DNA from: Rutidosis leptorrhynchoides
Lineage: Eukaryota; Streptophyta; Magnoliopsida; Asterales; Asteraceae
Direction of reading: 5' to 3'
NCBI RefSeq assembly: GCF_046630445.1
Contig: NC_092341.1
Coordinates: forward strand, 259,750,501 to 259,814,500
DNA: 64,000 nucleotides
Below are positions 1-9,185 of the stretch, one piece after another; within the stretch, counting starts at the first letter, position 1, and the number at the start of each line of letters is the position of its first letter. A program made the translations under genes and the position numbers. Below the pieces are notes generated by a model. That model was not told the origin of the DNA and did not search any database. It saw only the letters and a list, made by a program, of their open reading frames with translations.

Positions 1-9
1 TTAAGGGTT

Positions 10-399
10 TCATATGGCAGCAATGGTTCTTTCTCGATTTCCTTCCTCCTCTCCCACAAAAAAGACATAGATAACCTTGTCCTTTTTAGCTCCTTCATTC
101 TCCTTCTTGTACCCACCTGATTCATCCTTCCCTGGCTTCAAGTGTTTTAGCTCTCTACGCTTGAGGCAAACAACCACCTTATCAACCAATGCTTTGCAAC
201 GATTGGTCTCATGTCCGAAGTCGTCGTGAAAGTCGCAGAACTTAGACTTATCATGCCGCGTGTTTTTGGACATGCGCACAGGTTTCTCAAACGTTTTTGA
301 GATGGGCTCCGTTACATATATCTCCTTTAGGCTCTTGGTGAGGCTTCTGATTAAGGCTTTCTTGTTTTCCCTCCTGGTCATGGGTTCGAGTCCCACGGA
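10..399 (-). pseudogene. gag remnant with nucleocapsid finger (Ty3, Tat/Retand-like)
   Basis: The open frame encodes a basic protein with the motif CDFHDDFGHETNRC followed by a helix of the type KALVDKVV and a Lys/Glu-rich tail. This matches the C-terminal part of Tat-type gag, whose finger-like motif precedes a charged linker; the family's role is to coat genomic RNA in the cytoplasmic particle. The frame opens upstream through the primer site into the LTR, so its apparent start (459) is not a gag start. Family gag proteins have several hundred residues before the finger; here only about 40 remain, implying an internal deletion. It ends in TGA at 10-12. No function is likely. Confidence 0.55.
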
Positions 400-409
400 T
401 GGCGCCAAA

Positions 410-1109
410 TGATCAAGCATAGAGTAATCGGGTTGGGTTCGGTCCATGCTTAACATCAATGAAGAGGGATTTAAGGGTCAGTTGGGTTTAACTCTTCGGT
501 CCGGAGTATCGTGAATAACCCCCTGCGAGATGAGGATCTTAGCGGGGGTGGTTAAACGTAGACCCACCATCGGCGGGTAGTCCAGTGGACGATGGCTCGC
601 GCTGGGTTGTAGGGTTTGTGTTCGTAGAACGTTACCTGTATATCAAGAATGTCTAGTAAAATGCTATAAGTTCGGTAGCGCGGGTATAATTGCGCTATGC
701 GCTACTGTCAATAGTGTATGTGTGTTTGAAGTGAATTTCAGATCCCTCTTTTTGTGGATGAAGTCCGTTATTTATAGGGTAATCCTTCTTGTCTTTTATC
801 GCCACATAATAAGGTTAAAAGGATCGTGGCCTGCCAATAGTACATCTTTGAGTAAGCTGAACCAACAAAAGTAAAAAGTGTTCTTGTCGGACTTGACCCT
901 TTTTCTGCCAGGTGTCCCCTGCCAGCTACAACATCGCCTGACATGTGCACGTCACCAATGCGCACGTATGTGATCAGCGCCATAGTTGACACTATAGCGC
1001 TATCTACCTAAGCGCGCGTTCCTGCAATCCTTGTGGCGATGCTGTTTGATGCGCTACACGACCTGATCGGGTATGCGTATCATTAGTTGTAATGTAGGCT
1101 TTTATGACA
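410..1109 (-). repeat. Probable 5' LTR of the left-edge Ty3 element
   Basis: On the plus strand the segment starts TGATCA and ends ATGACA, so on the minus strand it starts TGTCAT and ends TGATCA, the expected TG...CA limits, two bases before the TGGCGCCA primer site. A minus-strand TATAAATA (769-776) could be its promoter. GC-rich stretches around 540-620 and 930-1080 contrast with the AT-rich flanks. The right limit at 1109 rests only on the TG rule, because the second LTR is not in the window. Confidence 0.5.
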
Positions 1110-1310
1110 AAGAAAATAATAATTGTGATGAAAACTGAAAGAGAGTGGTGGGAGAATGAATGTAGTTCATTTATTTTGACCAAGTTAAATATATCAATAT
1201 ATTTGTAAAAACAACGACAAGTTTCTTAGTTGGAATCCGTGGTTTCACGGGTCATTAAACTAAATGACTTTAGAATTTATATTCACTTAATACCTAAAAC
1301 ATATTATTAA

Positions 1311-3295
1311 ACTGTTTCTTTTAAACAAACCCATAAGATTGAAACTAACGCGGCGTCAGATCTGGTCGCGTCAGACGAGTTGGCTCCATCTGACGCCCCT
1401 GACGCCTTTATCGCGGCGTCAGATTTTGACGCTATAGGGCGTCAGTTCCTTTTTTGACTGAAAAAACGGGGCTTCAAAGGGTTATGTGGCAGCATGTGAT
1501 TGGTTGGGGTAATATATCCGTTGCCCAACGGATATATACCCGTTTTTTGTATTTTTTTTTATTTTTTTTAAAAATCATTTTTACTCCATTTTACTCCTAT
1601 TTAAACCCCAACAATTCTATCATTTTTCACACATTTCATTCTTTACTCTTTTTCTTTCCATTTCTTTTTTAAAAAAGTTTACTAGTTTATAAATGGGTTC
1701 AAGGTTACGGGGTCTAGTTCCGACTCCGAAGATTTGCGGATTGTTTAATTAATTCAAGAAATAGAAGATGATCATTCCAAAGTCGAATCGGCACCATCTA
1801 TTTCGAGAGTTAGAGGTTACATTCCTAGGGAACGGGAGGTTGCTGCACAACATTTGTGGGATGATTATTTTTGTGAGACGCCAAAATATCCACAAAGAAA
1901 ATTTAAACGCCGTTTTCGTATGCGAATACAATTATTTTTCCGGATAGTGCAAGGTATAACTACTTTCCAAAGTGATAATATGCCAGAATATTATACTTAC
2001 TTTTCTCAACGAGTTGATGCTATCGGTAGGCCTACATTTACTACTTTATAAAAATGTACGTCGGCTATAGGCCAATTGGTGTATGGTACCGCTCCCGATA
2101 TGTGGGATGAATATTTGCAAATGAGTGAGCAAACATCAATACTGTCTAGATTACTTTTGTATGTGTGTTATTACTTTGTACAAAAGGGAATACATGCGAT
2201 CTCCGAATGCACACGATGTGCTAGATTATATAGTGCACACGAGGAGAGACATGAGTTTAGGGGTATGCTCGGGAGTATAGATTGTATGCACTGGGAGTGG
2301 AGGAATTGTCCTGTTGCCTTAAAAGGACAATACACTCGGGGTGATCACAAGAAACCGACCCTTATGCTTGAAGCTGTTGCTTCATATGACTTGTGAATTT
2401 GGCATGCTTTTTTTGGGATGACGGGTTCCAACAGTGATATTAACGTTTTGAACCAATCACCTATATTTGATAAACTTAAGAACCGAACATTTCCATCCGC
2501 ACCATTTAAGGTAAATATGCATGAATATAACAAAGGATATTACCTTGCGGATGGTATATATCCCGATTGGGCAACTTTAGTTAAAGGATATTCATGTCCT
2601 ACTGAAGAACCAACGATTAAGTTTACAAGATTTCAAGCTAGTGCCCGAAAGGATATAGAGAGGGCGTTTGGGGTTCTTCAAGGTCGTTTTCATATTATAC
2701 GCATAACTTCACGAAGTATGTCAGTTAACAGGATGCGAAGAGTGATGGAATGTTGTCTCATATTACATAACATGATACTTGAAGATAACGGCTTTGCATT
2801 TTCTAAATGGGAAGAAAGATTCACCACCGAAGAAATGGAAAATGGTATGGAACGTATACGAAACAGAGGACGAGATCGAGATATCATCGCAAGAGAAATA
2901 AGGGATCGAGATATGCACAACCAACTTACCGAGGATTTAGTCGAGCATATTTGAAACCTTCCACCCACTTTTCGCAATGCGAATTAGTTTTTTTTTTTTT
3001 TTTTGAATCTATGTAATCGTCAATTTATGTAATTTTAAATTCTTATGAAAAACTAATTATGTAATTTTTTTATTTATAATGTAATTTATTTTATTTTGTT
3101 GTATTTATTTACCATTTTAATTATTTGGAAAAAAAATACAAAACTGGTGGACCCTACTGAATTTGACACTACCATTTGACATTTGGGGTTATTGGGGGGT
3201 CAAAATCTGACACTGCCATGTCACAAGCAAATGCACTTTTTGAGCCAAAAAGTACAAATCTGTCTGTGATGTCACATGCATGGTTAGAAACAGTC
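1311..3295 (+). mobile_element. PIF/Harbinger-type DNA transposon relic
   Basis: The segment holds a PIF/Harbinger transposase pseudogene. Its ends carry a short inverted repeat, ACTGTTTCT at 1311-1319 and AGAAACAGT at 3286-3294, flanked by TAA at 1308-1310 and 3296-3298. A TAA/TTA 3-bp target duplication is the known signature of this superfamily. The repeat is only 9-10 bp and the 5' copy lacks the outermost G, so the limits are probable rather than certain. No Myb-like second ORF of an autonomous element was recognised. Confidence 0.6.
1693..2954 (+). pseudogene. PIF/Harbinger transposase (DDE_Tnp_4 type), broken by stops
   Basis: One reading frame runs from about 1692 to the stop at 2952-2954 and shows the family's order: an N-terminal region with RRRFRM-like residues (about 1905-1925), the block GMLGSIDCMHWEWRNCP (about 2260-2310), GDHKKPTLMLEAVASYDL (about 2340-2393) and GSNSDINVLNQSP (about 2424-2465), which carry the catalytic acidic residues, then RKDIERAFGVLQGRF (about 2647-2690). 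Family transposases cut and paste the element in the nucleus. The frame has in-frame stops at 1746-1748 (TAA), 2049-2051 (TAA) and 2394-2396 (TGA, where the family has Trp). No frameshift is needed to read through. The ATG at 1693 is one base out of the main frame, so the true start is unclear. Inactive. Confidence 0.85.
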
Positions 3296-3502
3296 TAATT
3301 TCACGGGTCATTTCACTATCTTATATTTTTCGTTAGGGTCTAAGAGCATTTTTTTTTTCTATCTCGCTTTAACTTTAGGTCCTTAAATTCTAGTCGGCCC
3401 TGCCGGTGCTAATGTATAAATAAATAATTCACATTGACTGTGAACATATAAAATGATAAAGAATTTATCACATCCCATAAATTTAGGATATTTATCATCC
3501 AA

Positions 3503-3755
3503 TGATTTCAGGCAATGGTGTATGGCCTCATCCAATGATTTCAAGAAGGTCATGGTGACGGAAGTGGTGTGTTACGCGGCTCTTTCGACAATTTGGTGCT
3601 ATCGAAATGGAGTTATCTTTAATCCTAATAAGTTTCGGAAATGCCATTTACTAGATTCGGTTGTTTTTTCCTCGTACGACTGGATTTCTTCTCGTTATAA
3701 GAAAGCTAGACTTAATTGGAATTTGTGGTTATTATCTCCGTTAATGTCCTTGTAA
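3503..3755 (+). pseudogene. C-terminal end of a LINE reverse transcriptase ORF2
   Basis: The frame encodes the tail seen at the end of plant LINE ORF2 proteins, after the zinc-binding reverse-transcriptase region: a Trp-rich segment with STIWCYRNGVIFNPNKF, then VVFSSYDWISSRYKKA and NWNLWLLSPL before a TAA stop (3753-3755). The intact ORF2 protein carries endonuclease and reverse transcriptase; both are missing here because the copy is 5'-truncated. The open frame extends upstream into host DNA, so its apparent ATG at 3453 is not a LINE start. About 45 bp of 3' UTR follow before the poly(A). Non-functional. Confidence 0.8.
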
Positions 3756-3820
3756 CTTTGTTCTCTAGCTTCTTGCTAGCTTTTTAATATATTTGAGCCG
3801 TTAAAAAAAAAAAAAAAAAA
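3503..3820 (+). mobile_element. 5'-truncated LINE (non-LTR retrotransposon) tail
   Basis: A fragment of only about 318 bp ends in 18 A residues (3803-3820) and is bounded by a perfect 17-bp target duplication, GGATATTTATCATCCAA, at 3486-3502 and 3821-3837. Severe 5' truncation, a poly(A) tail and a long duplication are the hallmarks of target-primed reverse transcription. The retained sequence is the last coding segment and the 3' UTR of a plant LINE. Confidence 0.9.
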
Positions 3821-3837
3821 GGATATTTATCATCCAA

Positions 3838-5486
3838 ATTGGAGAGTCGTCTGATCGTGATGTTAGGGTTTAATTTCATTCGTTTATGTTTGTTGATGTG
3901 TAATATAGCAAAATAACTTGTTGAGGTCCGCATTATTTGTAACCTTTAATTTTCGAATCTGCTTAATTTAATTTCTTGTTTTTCGAGGAAAATATCTATT
4001 TCAATCAACTTTTTAGTGCTGGATTTAATTTAATTTGAAAACAACCAATTAAATACACAACTAATGAAAGTAGTTTCATTGGGGGATCTAGTGTTAGGCA
4101 TCTATCTATAAAGAGGAAGGAATGAATGAATGATTGAGCTCTATACCATAAGGAATGAACATACAACAAACTTTAGTTTAGCTCTTTTATTCTGAAAGTC
4201 TTAAAAAGCTCAAAAAGTGCATAAATTCTATCCACTATTTGTGTCAAAAGTGCAAAAGTTCATACCCTTTTTCTTTTTTTTGTGCCATATATGGAGTTCA
4301 AGATCAGTTTGACTTTTTCTCCTGTATCTGGATCATACATCTGTATGTATTTCTGTTGATGCATTTTTATCATAAGTCAATTAATTCATCATAAGGTAGT
4401 TAGCAAGAGTAGGAATATATGTGATTTGTTGCTATTTTAACTTTTTTTTAGTGGTGTAATACTTAAAACAACATAAAAGATTATGACATAAAAATTTTGA
4501 TCTCGGTGGTTATCTAGTGGAATTAAGACTATTTTTATTAGGCAAATGGCAGTGTAGATATCGATCCTTTAAAGATCTTAAAGGGTAGTAAAGCCGAAAA
4601 GCAAAGAAACCCTTACGCTACTGATGGTACCACTAATATTCACAGTTCAATTATTGTCTCCATGAGAGATCTAATGGTATATTCGGGTTCTTTTTCCTTT
4701 ACAAAACGAAAGGCTGCTACTTGCTTATCGTACATGAGCAGAATTCGCATCAGATGTTTGTAGATCGTGCCATCTAAAATGTTGTATTCTAGTTTAGGGA
4801 TATATATCAAGCTAACATTGTTTGATATGAGTGTTTTGATTTAATCTCATAATAATAAAACATGTGAAGGTTTGATAACCTGCTTAAAGGGAGTACATTG
4901 AATAGAGAAGTATAATGCTGTTACTTACTTGAAAGTTTATTGTAGGGATAGTTTTATCTTGGTTGTGACAATTTCTCTTTATTATACCCAATTTAATTTG
5001 CTTAAATGTGCAATGGGCATACATCTAAAATGAGTAGATGCTTGAAGCATGAACACAAACAAATTTTTAATGAAGGATGACATATAAGACAATGAAAATG
5101 CCTACTAAAGTTAGTTAAATCAGATAAAAACTTGTTCATTGTATAGCAAGGAAGTGAAAGTACTACAAGTAAACAATAGAAAAATCACAGCTTTTGTGTG
5201 TTGACATTCATAACTTGATAAAAATAACAAGTTCAGCCTTTTCCTTCATTATATTAGTAATTCAAGTACTAACATGCTACAAGATCCATATACCAAATTC
5301 AAAACTGACAAAAACTGTATGAATGTATTAAAAAGGTGAATCCTTGAACATACAGGTACAAGATTTACTATAATAACCTCATAACTTTATGGGAAAAAAC
5401 CAGCTACATAAATGAACTTGTGCGTTTATAGTTACTGGTAGGACTCTTTTTGGGTGCATATCTATTTTACTAAAGCATTTTGAATA
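3838..5486. other. AT-rich intergenic DNA, nothing recognised
   Basis: There is no reading frame of useful length or recognisable domain between the LINE target duplication and the stop codon of the CONSTANS-like gene. The part adjoining 5487 presumably holds that gene's 3' UTR and polyadenylation signals, but I cannot assign them. Confidence 0.5.
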
Positions 5487-7191
5487 CTAAAAAGATGGAA
5501 CAATGCAGTAACCACCTTCATTCATTAGTGTTGATGAAAACATTTGGTCTACTTCGATAACAACATTTGTTCTCTTCGCAAAACGGCCTTTGACCCTTGG
5601 CCTTGTTTCAGCGTACGCTTTCCTAGATGCGTACCTAATCGTTTTCTCAAATTTTCTTGTTTTCTTCTTCTCCATGTACCTTAGTACTCTTGCCTTCCTG
5701 TCTATTGGAGTATCTTGTGTTGGCATCTGAATAAAATTCGAGAATAAGGCGATCGTTCCTTGTGGTGTTCTTGGATTTGAGATCGAAAAGTCTGTTATTG
5801 TGGATTCCGGTACAACTCGAACATCCAAAGATGACTTGGAAGCCTGAATAAAAAATAAATGTTTGTCAATTAAATCACAAGAGATCGACCCAAGGTTAAA
5901 TCTAGTTTGGTAAACATATTGGGGATGGCCAGGGAAAAAGTCCAAAGACGGTCATCATGGTTAGGCTAGGCTACGTAAATCTGAGTTAAAAAACTCGATT
6001 AAGTGCTGAATGGGTTGTGTTTAATAAAACGGAATGATTAAGTGTTGAATGATTTATAAGCTAAATGATTCAAAGATTATGAATGAACCTGGTTATGAAT
6101 GACAATAATCTGTTAAAGGATCTTTTTGAATAAATAATGTAAATGATGTAAATTTACTTTATTAACTTTTTACATGAAATAAAAAAGATAATATAGATAT
6201 TTAAAAATTTCCCTTGATAAATGGGAGGTGTTTAATAGTTAAGAGACTATTTTAACCAGAAATGGTTAAGAGGTCAGAAACAAAAGCGCTGATTGCTGAA
6301 TGGTTAATCAGATTCATTCAATTTAGAGGTAATCACCTGAATAAATCTATCTCCGGTTACCATTTAGTAATACCATATTGAAAACGTTAGAAGATATATA
6401 ATAAAAAGAAAACTTACACTAAGACCAAGTGAAGCAGGGTATCTATAGCCACTATTTGAGGTCTCATAGTCCAGCCCAAATTCAAATTTGTTATTTTGGT
6501 AATTTTGTTGATGAAACTGATGATGCTTCTTTATCTCCCCAAATTGAACCGGCACCACGCTATCAGCATATTGTTGAATATTATCATTATTATTATGACT
6601 TGCATCATTCATATACTTAGAGTACTTATACTCACTATCAAATTGCATATTATTGCATTGATGATCTTCACTAAAGTTGGATTCTTGACAAGAAGTATAC
6701 TCAAAAAGGTTCAAATACTCATCCACACTCCTTTCTTCATCAAACAAGAACGCGTTTGTGTCCCCATTTTCATCTTGACCATTCTTGACTGGCCCATCAA
6801 ATAACAGCCATGATGCTGCTTCATCTTCATCTTGATCATCAATAGTTCCATCAACCAACCCTGAAACAGGCATAACTGGGACCCGGTGGTGGCGTTGTGA
6901 TAAAGGGTTTGCAGAATGAATAACTTTATCACAATTAGTACAAAGTGAGGCGGCATCTGCCTTGCATAAAAAGGCAGCGGGAGCTTCTTCACATGCTTCG
7001 CAAACCCACACGCGCTTATGTCGCGATGACAACTGGTTAGCCACATGAATCGTTGTGTCACATCGATTGCAGAGGAACGCTGAGTCGGCTTCACAATATA
7101 TTGTGCTTGGGCTAGACCGACATGTCTCGCATACATGGGCTCTTTTGGTGCTGTTTTTTATACATGAGTTACTCATATTTTCGTTTAACAT
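5487..7191 (-). CDS. COL: CONSTANS-like B-box/CCT transcription factor (two exons)
   Basis: Exon 1 is 7191-6418 and exon 2 is 5843-5487; the 574-bp intron (6417-5844) has a GTAAGT donor and an ATTCAG acceptor and falls between codons. The product is 376 aa. Two B-box zinc fingers span about residues 21-58 (C21, C24, C33, D36, C41, C44, H49, H58) and 64-101 (C64, C67, C76, D79, C84, C87, H92, H101). An acidic, Asn/Gln-rich middle follows, then a VVPEST motif (VP motif, a COP1-binding site in this family), a CCT domain with [20 protein letters not shown], and the C-terminal GYCIVPSF close to the GYGIVPSF end of CO and COL1/2. One intron just before the CCT region is the CO pattern. Family members are nuclear regulators of photoperiodic flowering and light responses; the CCT contacts NF-Y and DNA. 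Oddities: RYMEKKK where RYREKKK is usual, and Cys for Gly near the end. The ATG at 7191 (MLNEN) matches family N termini; Met6 is an alternative. Confidence 0.93.
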
Positions 7192-7800
7192 ATTTGTTGA
7201 AGTTTGTTACTTTGTTATGTTTGGTATGTTTTTTTTTTCTTTGGCATATGAGTTTGGTTTTGATGGCATAGTAAAAGGAACTTGTGACAGTTGTGCACCA
7301 AGTGATGGTGGTGGGGGAGAAGAATCAAGGGAGTGACACGTGGAGATGAATTAGTGGGTGAGAATGTTCATTGGATTGGTAGTTGTAGTTGTGGGGTCAC
7401 GGTATCAATATAAAGTTTTGGGTTTATAAAGCTTGGTGTATATGTGTTTGAAAACTGTTGACTTGTTAAAATTGAGCAGTCAGCTGACTCAAACTGTTAG
7501 GCCATGGGTGCCACGTGGAGTTGCTAACTGTATATGAGTTTGTAGCCATGTATCCCACGTTGGATGGGCTTATGTGGCACGTGATTGATCCGTGGGGTGG
7601 GTGTTGAAAAGTTTGTTTAATTTTCTGCTAGTCTATTTTGGATGTTCGGTAGTAGCATAGAGTTTAGGTTTAGTCATATTTGCATACTGCTTAAGTTTGC
7701 CTTTTATGGCTCTATTAATTAAGTCAGCAAGCGTTGATTTATTGGCGACATGACTGCCGCTTAGAGTCTAAATTGAATGTACAGGATTTAAAACTCATGA
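7192..7800 (-). promoter_or_regulatory. Upstream region of the CONSTANS-like gene with G-boxes
   Basis: Three CACGTG cores lie upstream of the start codon: 7337-7342, 7512-7517 and 7578-7583, plus an ACGT core in CCCACGTTGG near 7556. A palindromic TTTATAAA at 7423-7430, about 230 bp upstream of the ATG, could serve as a TATA box. G-boxes are known binding sites of bZIP and bHLH (PIF/HY5-type) light regulators, which fits a light- and photoperiod-linked gene. No transcription start is visible from sequence alone, so the assignment is inferred. Confidence 0.4.
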
Positions 7801-7918
7801 AAGTTTGATCCTACCATTTTTATGGCGTCTCATATTTTATTTTTTATATTTTATTTTAATTTTTTATGAAAATTTTTCCTGCCGGAGGTCCATTCGGAAG
7901 CAATCTCTCTATCCGTCG

Positions 7919-7946
7919 AAGAGAGAGAGAGAGAGAGAGAGAGAGG
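7919..7946. repeat. (GA)n microsatellite
   Basis: An uninterrupted GA dinucleotide run of about 13 units upstream of the CONSTANS-like gene. It produces spurious Arg-Glu open frames. Confidence 0.9.
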
Positions 7947-8068
7947 GGACTTTCTCTACTTCTTGGAGTGTATCACCCTATGTGGAGAAATGACTTCTCT
8001 TTATTCAAAGATATGGGAAGGATTGTCTACATCCCACCTCCCCTATACACCACACATGTGATATTGGG

Positions 8069-8070
8069 TT

Positions 8071-8138
<68 letters not shown>
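8069..8138. repeat. (GTT)n microsatellite
   Basis: About 23 GTT units in a row. The poly-Val open frame crossing it is an artefact of the repeat. Confidence 0.9.
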
Positions 8139-8304
8139 AAGTTTGTCTTTTTGATCTTTTATAAGACTACTCCTAATGGTGGAGGTGGCATGGGTAAATG
8201 TGAAGAAAATAGCGAAAAGGTGTTGGAAGAATCTTGTGAAAGATTATGAGTGATGTGTTAAGATCGAAAGTTGAATATAAAATAAGAAAAAAACAATAAA
8301 ACAA

Positions 8305-8576
8305 GAGCAAATTAAATAAAATGTAACATATTTTCTCTGTTTTCCTATTCTAGATAATCTATTTCATTCGGATATAAAAAGGAGTTTTTTTTTCAAAAGT
8401 TAATCAATAAGAGGGGTGTCGTTAACTTTTATTTAATAAAAGTTAACGACAGGGAAAAAGACACCTCTCTTTTTGATTAACTTTTGGAAAAAATATCCTT
8501 TTTTATATCTGAATGAAATACATTACCTATAATAGAAAAATAGGGAAAATATGTTATCTTTTCATGTAATTTGCCC
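8305..8576. mobile_element. Hairpin MITE, 272 bp, with near-full-length inverted repeat
   Basis: The two halves are imperfect reverse complements of about 130 bp each. The outer ends are GAGCAAATTA (8305) and, on the minus strand, GGGCAAATTA (from 8576), continuing into TAACATATTTT and ATTTCATTC on both arms. The core pairs GTTAACTTTTATT with AATAAAAGTTAAC around 8425-8446. Candidate 9-bp flanks ATAAAACAA (8296-8304) and ATTAAATAA (8577-8585) match at 7 of 9 positions, as expected for an old Mutator-type insertion. It encodes no protein. If transcribed it would fold into a long stem and could feed small RNAs. It lies about 1.1 kb upstream of the CONSTANS-like start codon. Confidence 0.75.
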
Positions 8577-9180
8577 ATTAAATAAAAGTCTTCGATTTGC
8601 TCCGTGTTTCCATCCAGCACGTCTCAAGAAAATGCCTCAAGCACGCCCCACTACTAATGTTCTTAAGAATGTTCTTTACACAATATAGTCTAACACACTA
8701 CATTACAAATAGTCACAGTGGGCCAAAATGAGAAATTTTTACGGGAAAGTGGTTAAAATGCCCTTATTTCCGAAAGTATTTAACAACATGTCCTCAAAAA
8801 ATCGTTATTGCAAAAATGTCATCTGACCACGCATCATGCACCGCACATGATGTGTGTTAGTCCGTGCGTGGTGCATGTTATCTAGATTTTCATGCAGATA
8901 ACCTACTTTTTAGCGTAACACGCCTTCTTTTTGGCGTAAAACGCACCACACAGAGAACAACATGAACGGTATGTGTTGGTCTGTGCACGGTGCGTGTTGC
9001 CCTGGATAAGATGAGATTTTCACTATCAGATTTCTTGATATTTTCAAATTTTTAGAATTTTAAAATTTAGATTTTATGTCCTTAAAAGAGTGCCCCATGC
9101 AGAACTAGAACAAGAATTGATTTCATTCAAATTTATAATAAGACAGACTAAAAATGGCAGATTATTGGGCATTTCTTGCA
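8577..9180. other. Non-coding stretch with GC-rich degenerate repeats
   Basis: There is no gene. Two related blocks of about 45 bp, near 8837-8884 and 8960-9005, each read roughly ATGTGTG...GTGC(G/A)(T/C)GGTGC(A/G)TGTT; between them GCGTAACACGCC and GGCGTAAAACGC repeat the same theme. The segment TTATTGCAAAAATG near 8806 reappears inverted just before 9185. This may be a decayed non-autonomous DNA element, but no limits can be set. Confidence 0.3.
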
Positions 9181-9185
9181 ATAAC

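Larger units (their letters stand above)
1..1109 (-). mobile_element. Partial Tat/Retand-like Ty3 retrotransposon, cut by the window edge
   Basis: Read on the minus strand, the order is LTR (about 1109 down to 410), a primer-binding-site-like TGGCGCCA (400-407) and a gag fragment that runs to the left edge. The TGGCGCC primer site, a short LTR and a gag with a CDFH...GHETNRC finger fit the Tat/Retand lineage of Ty3 elements. The gag is far shorter than normal before its finger, so this looks like an internally deleted copy. The other end lies outside the window, so no target duplication can be checked. Confidence 0.6.

Noticed and set aside
380-396. T-arm-like GGTTCGAGTCCC suggesting a tRNA gene
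   Set aside because: No A box or cloverleaf can be drawn. It lies next to the retroelement primer site and gag remnant.
6429-7136. Open frames overlapping CONSTANS-like exon 1 in other frames and strand
   Set aside because: The B-box frame fully accounts for the region.
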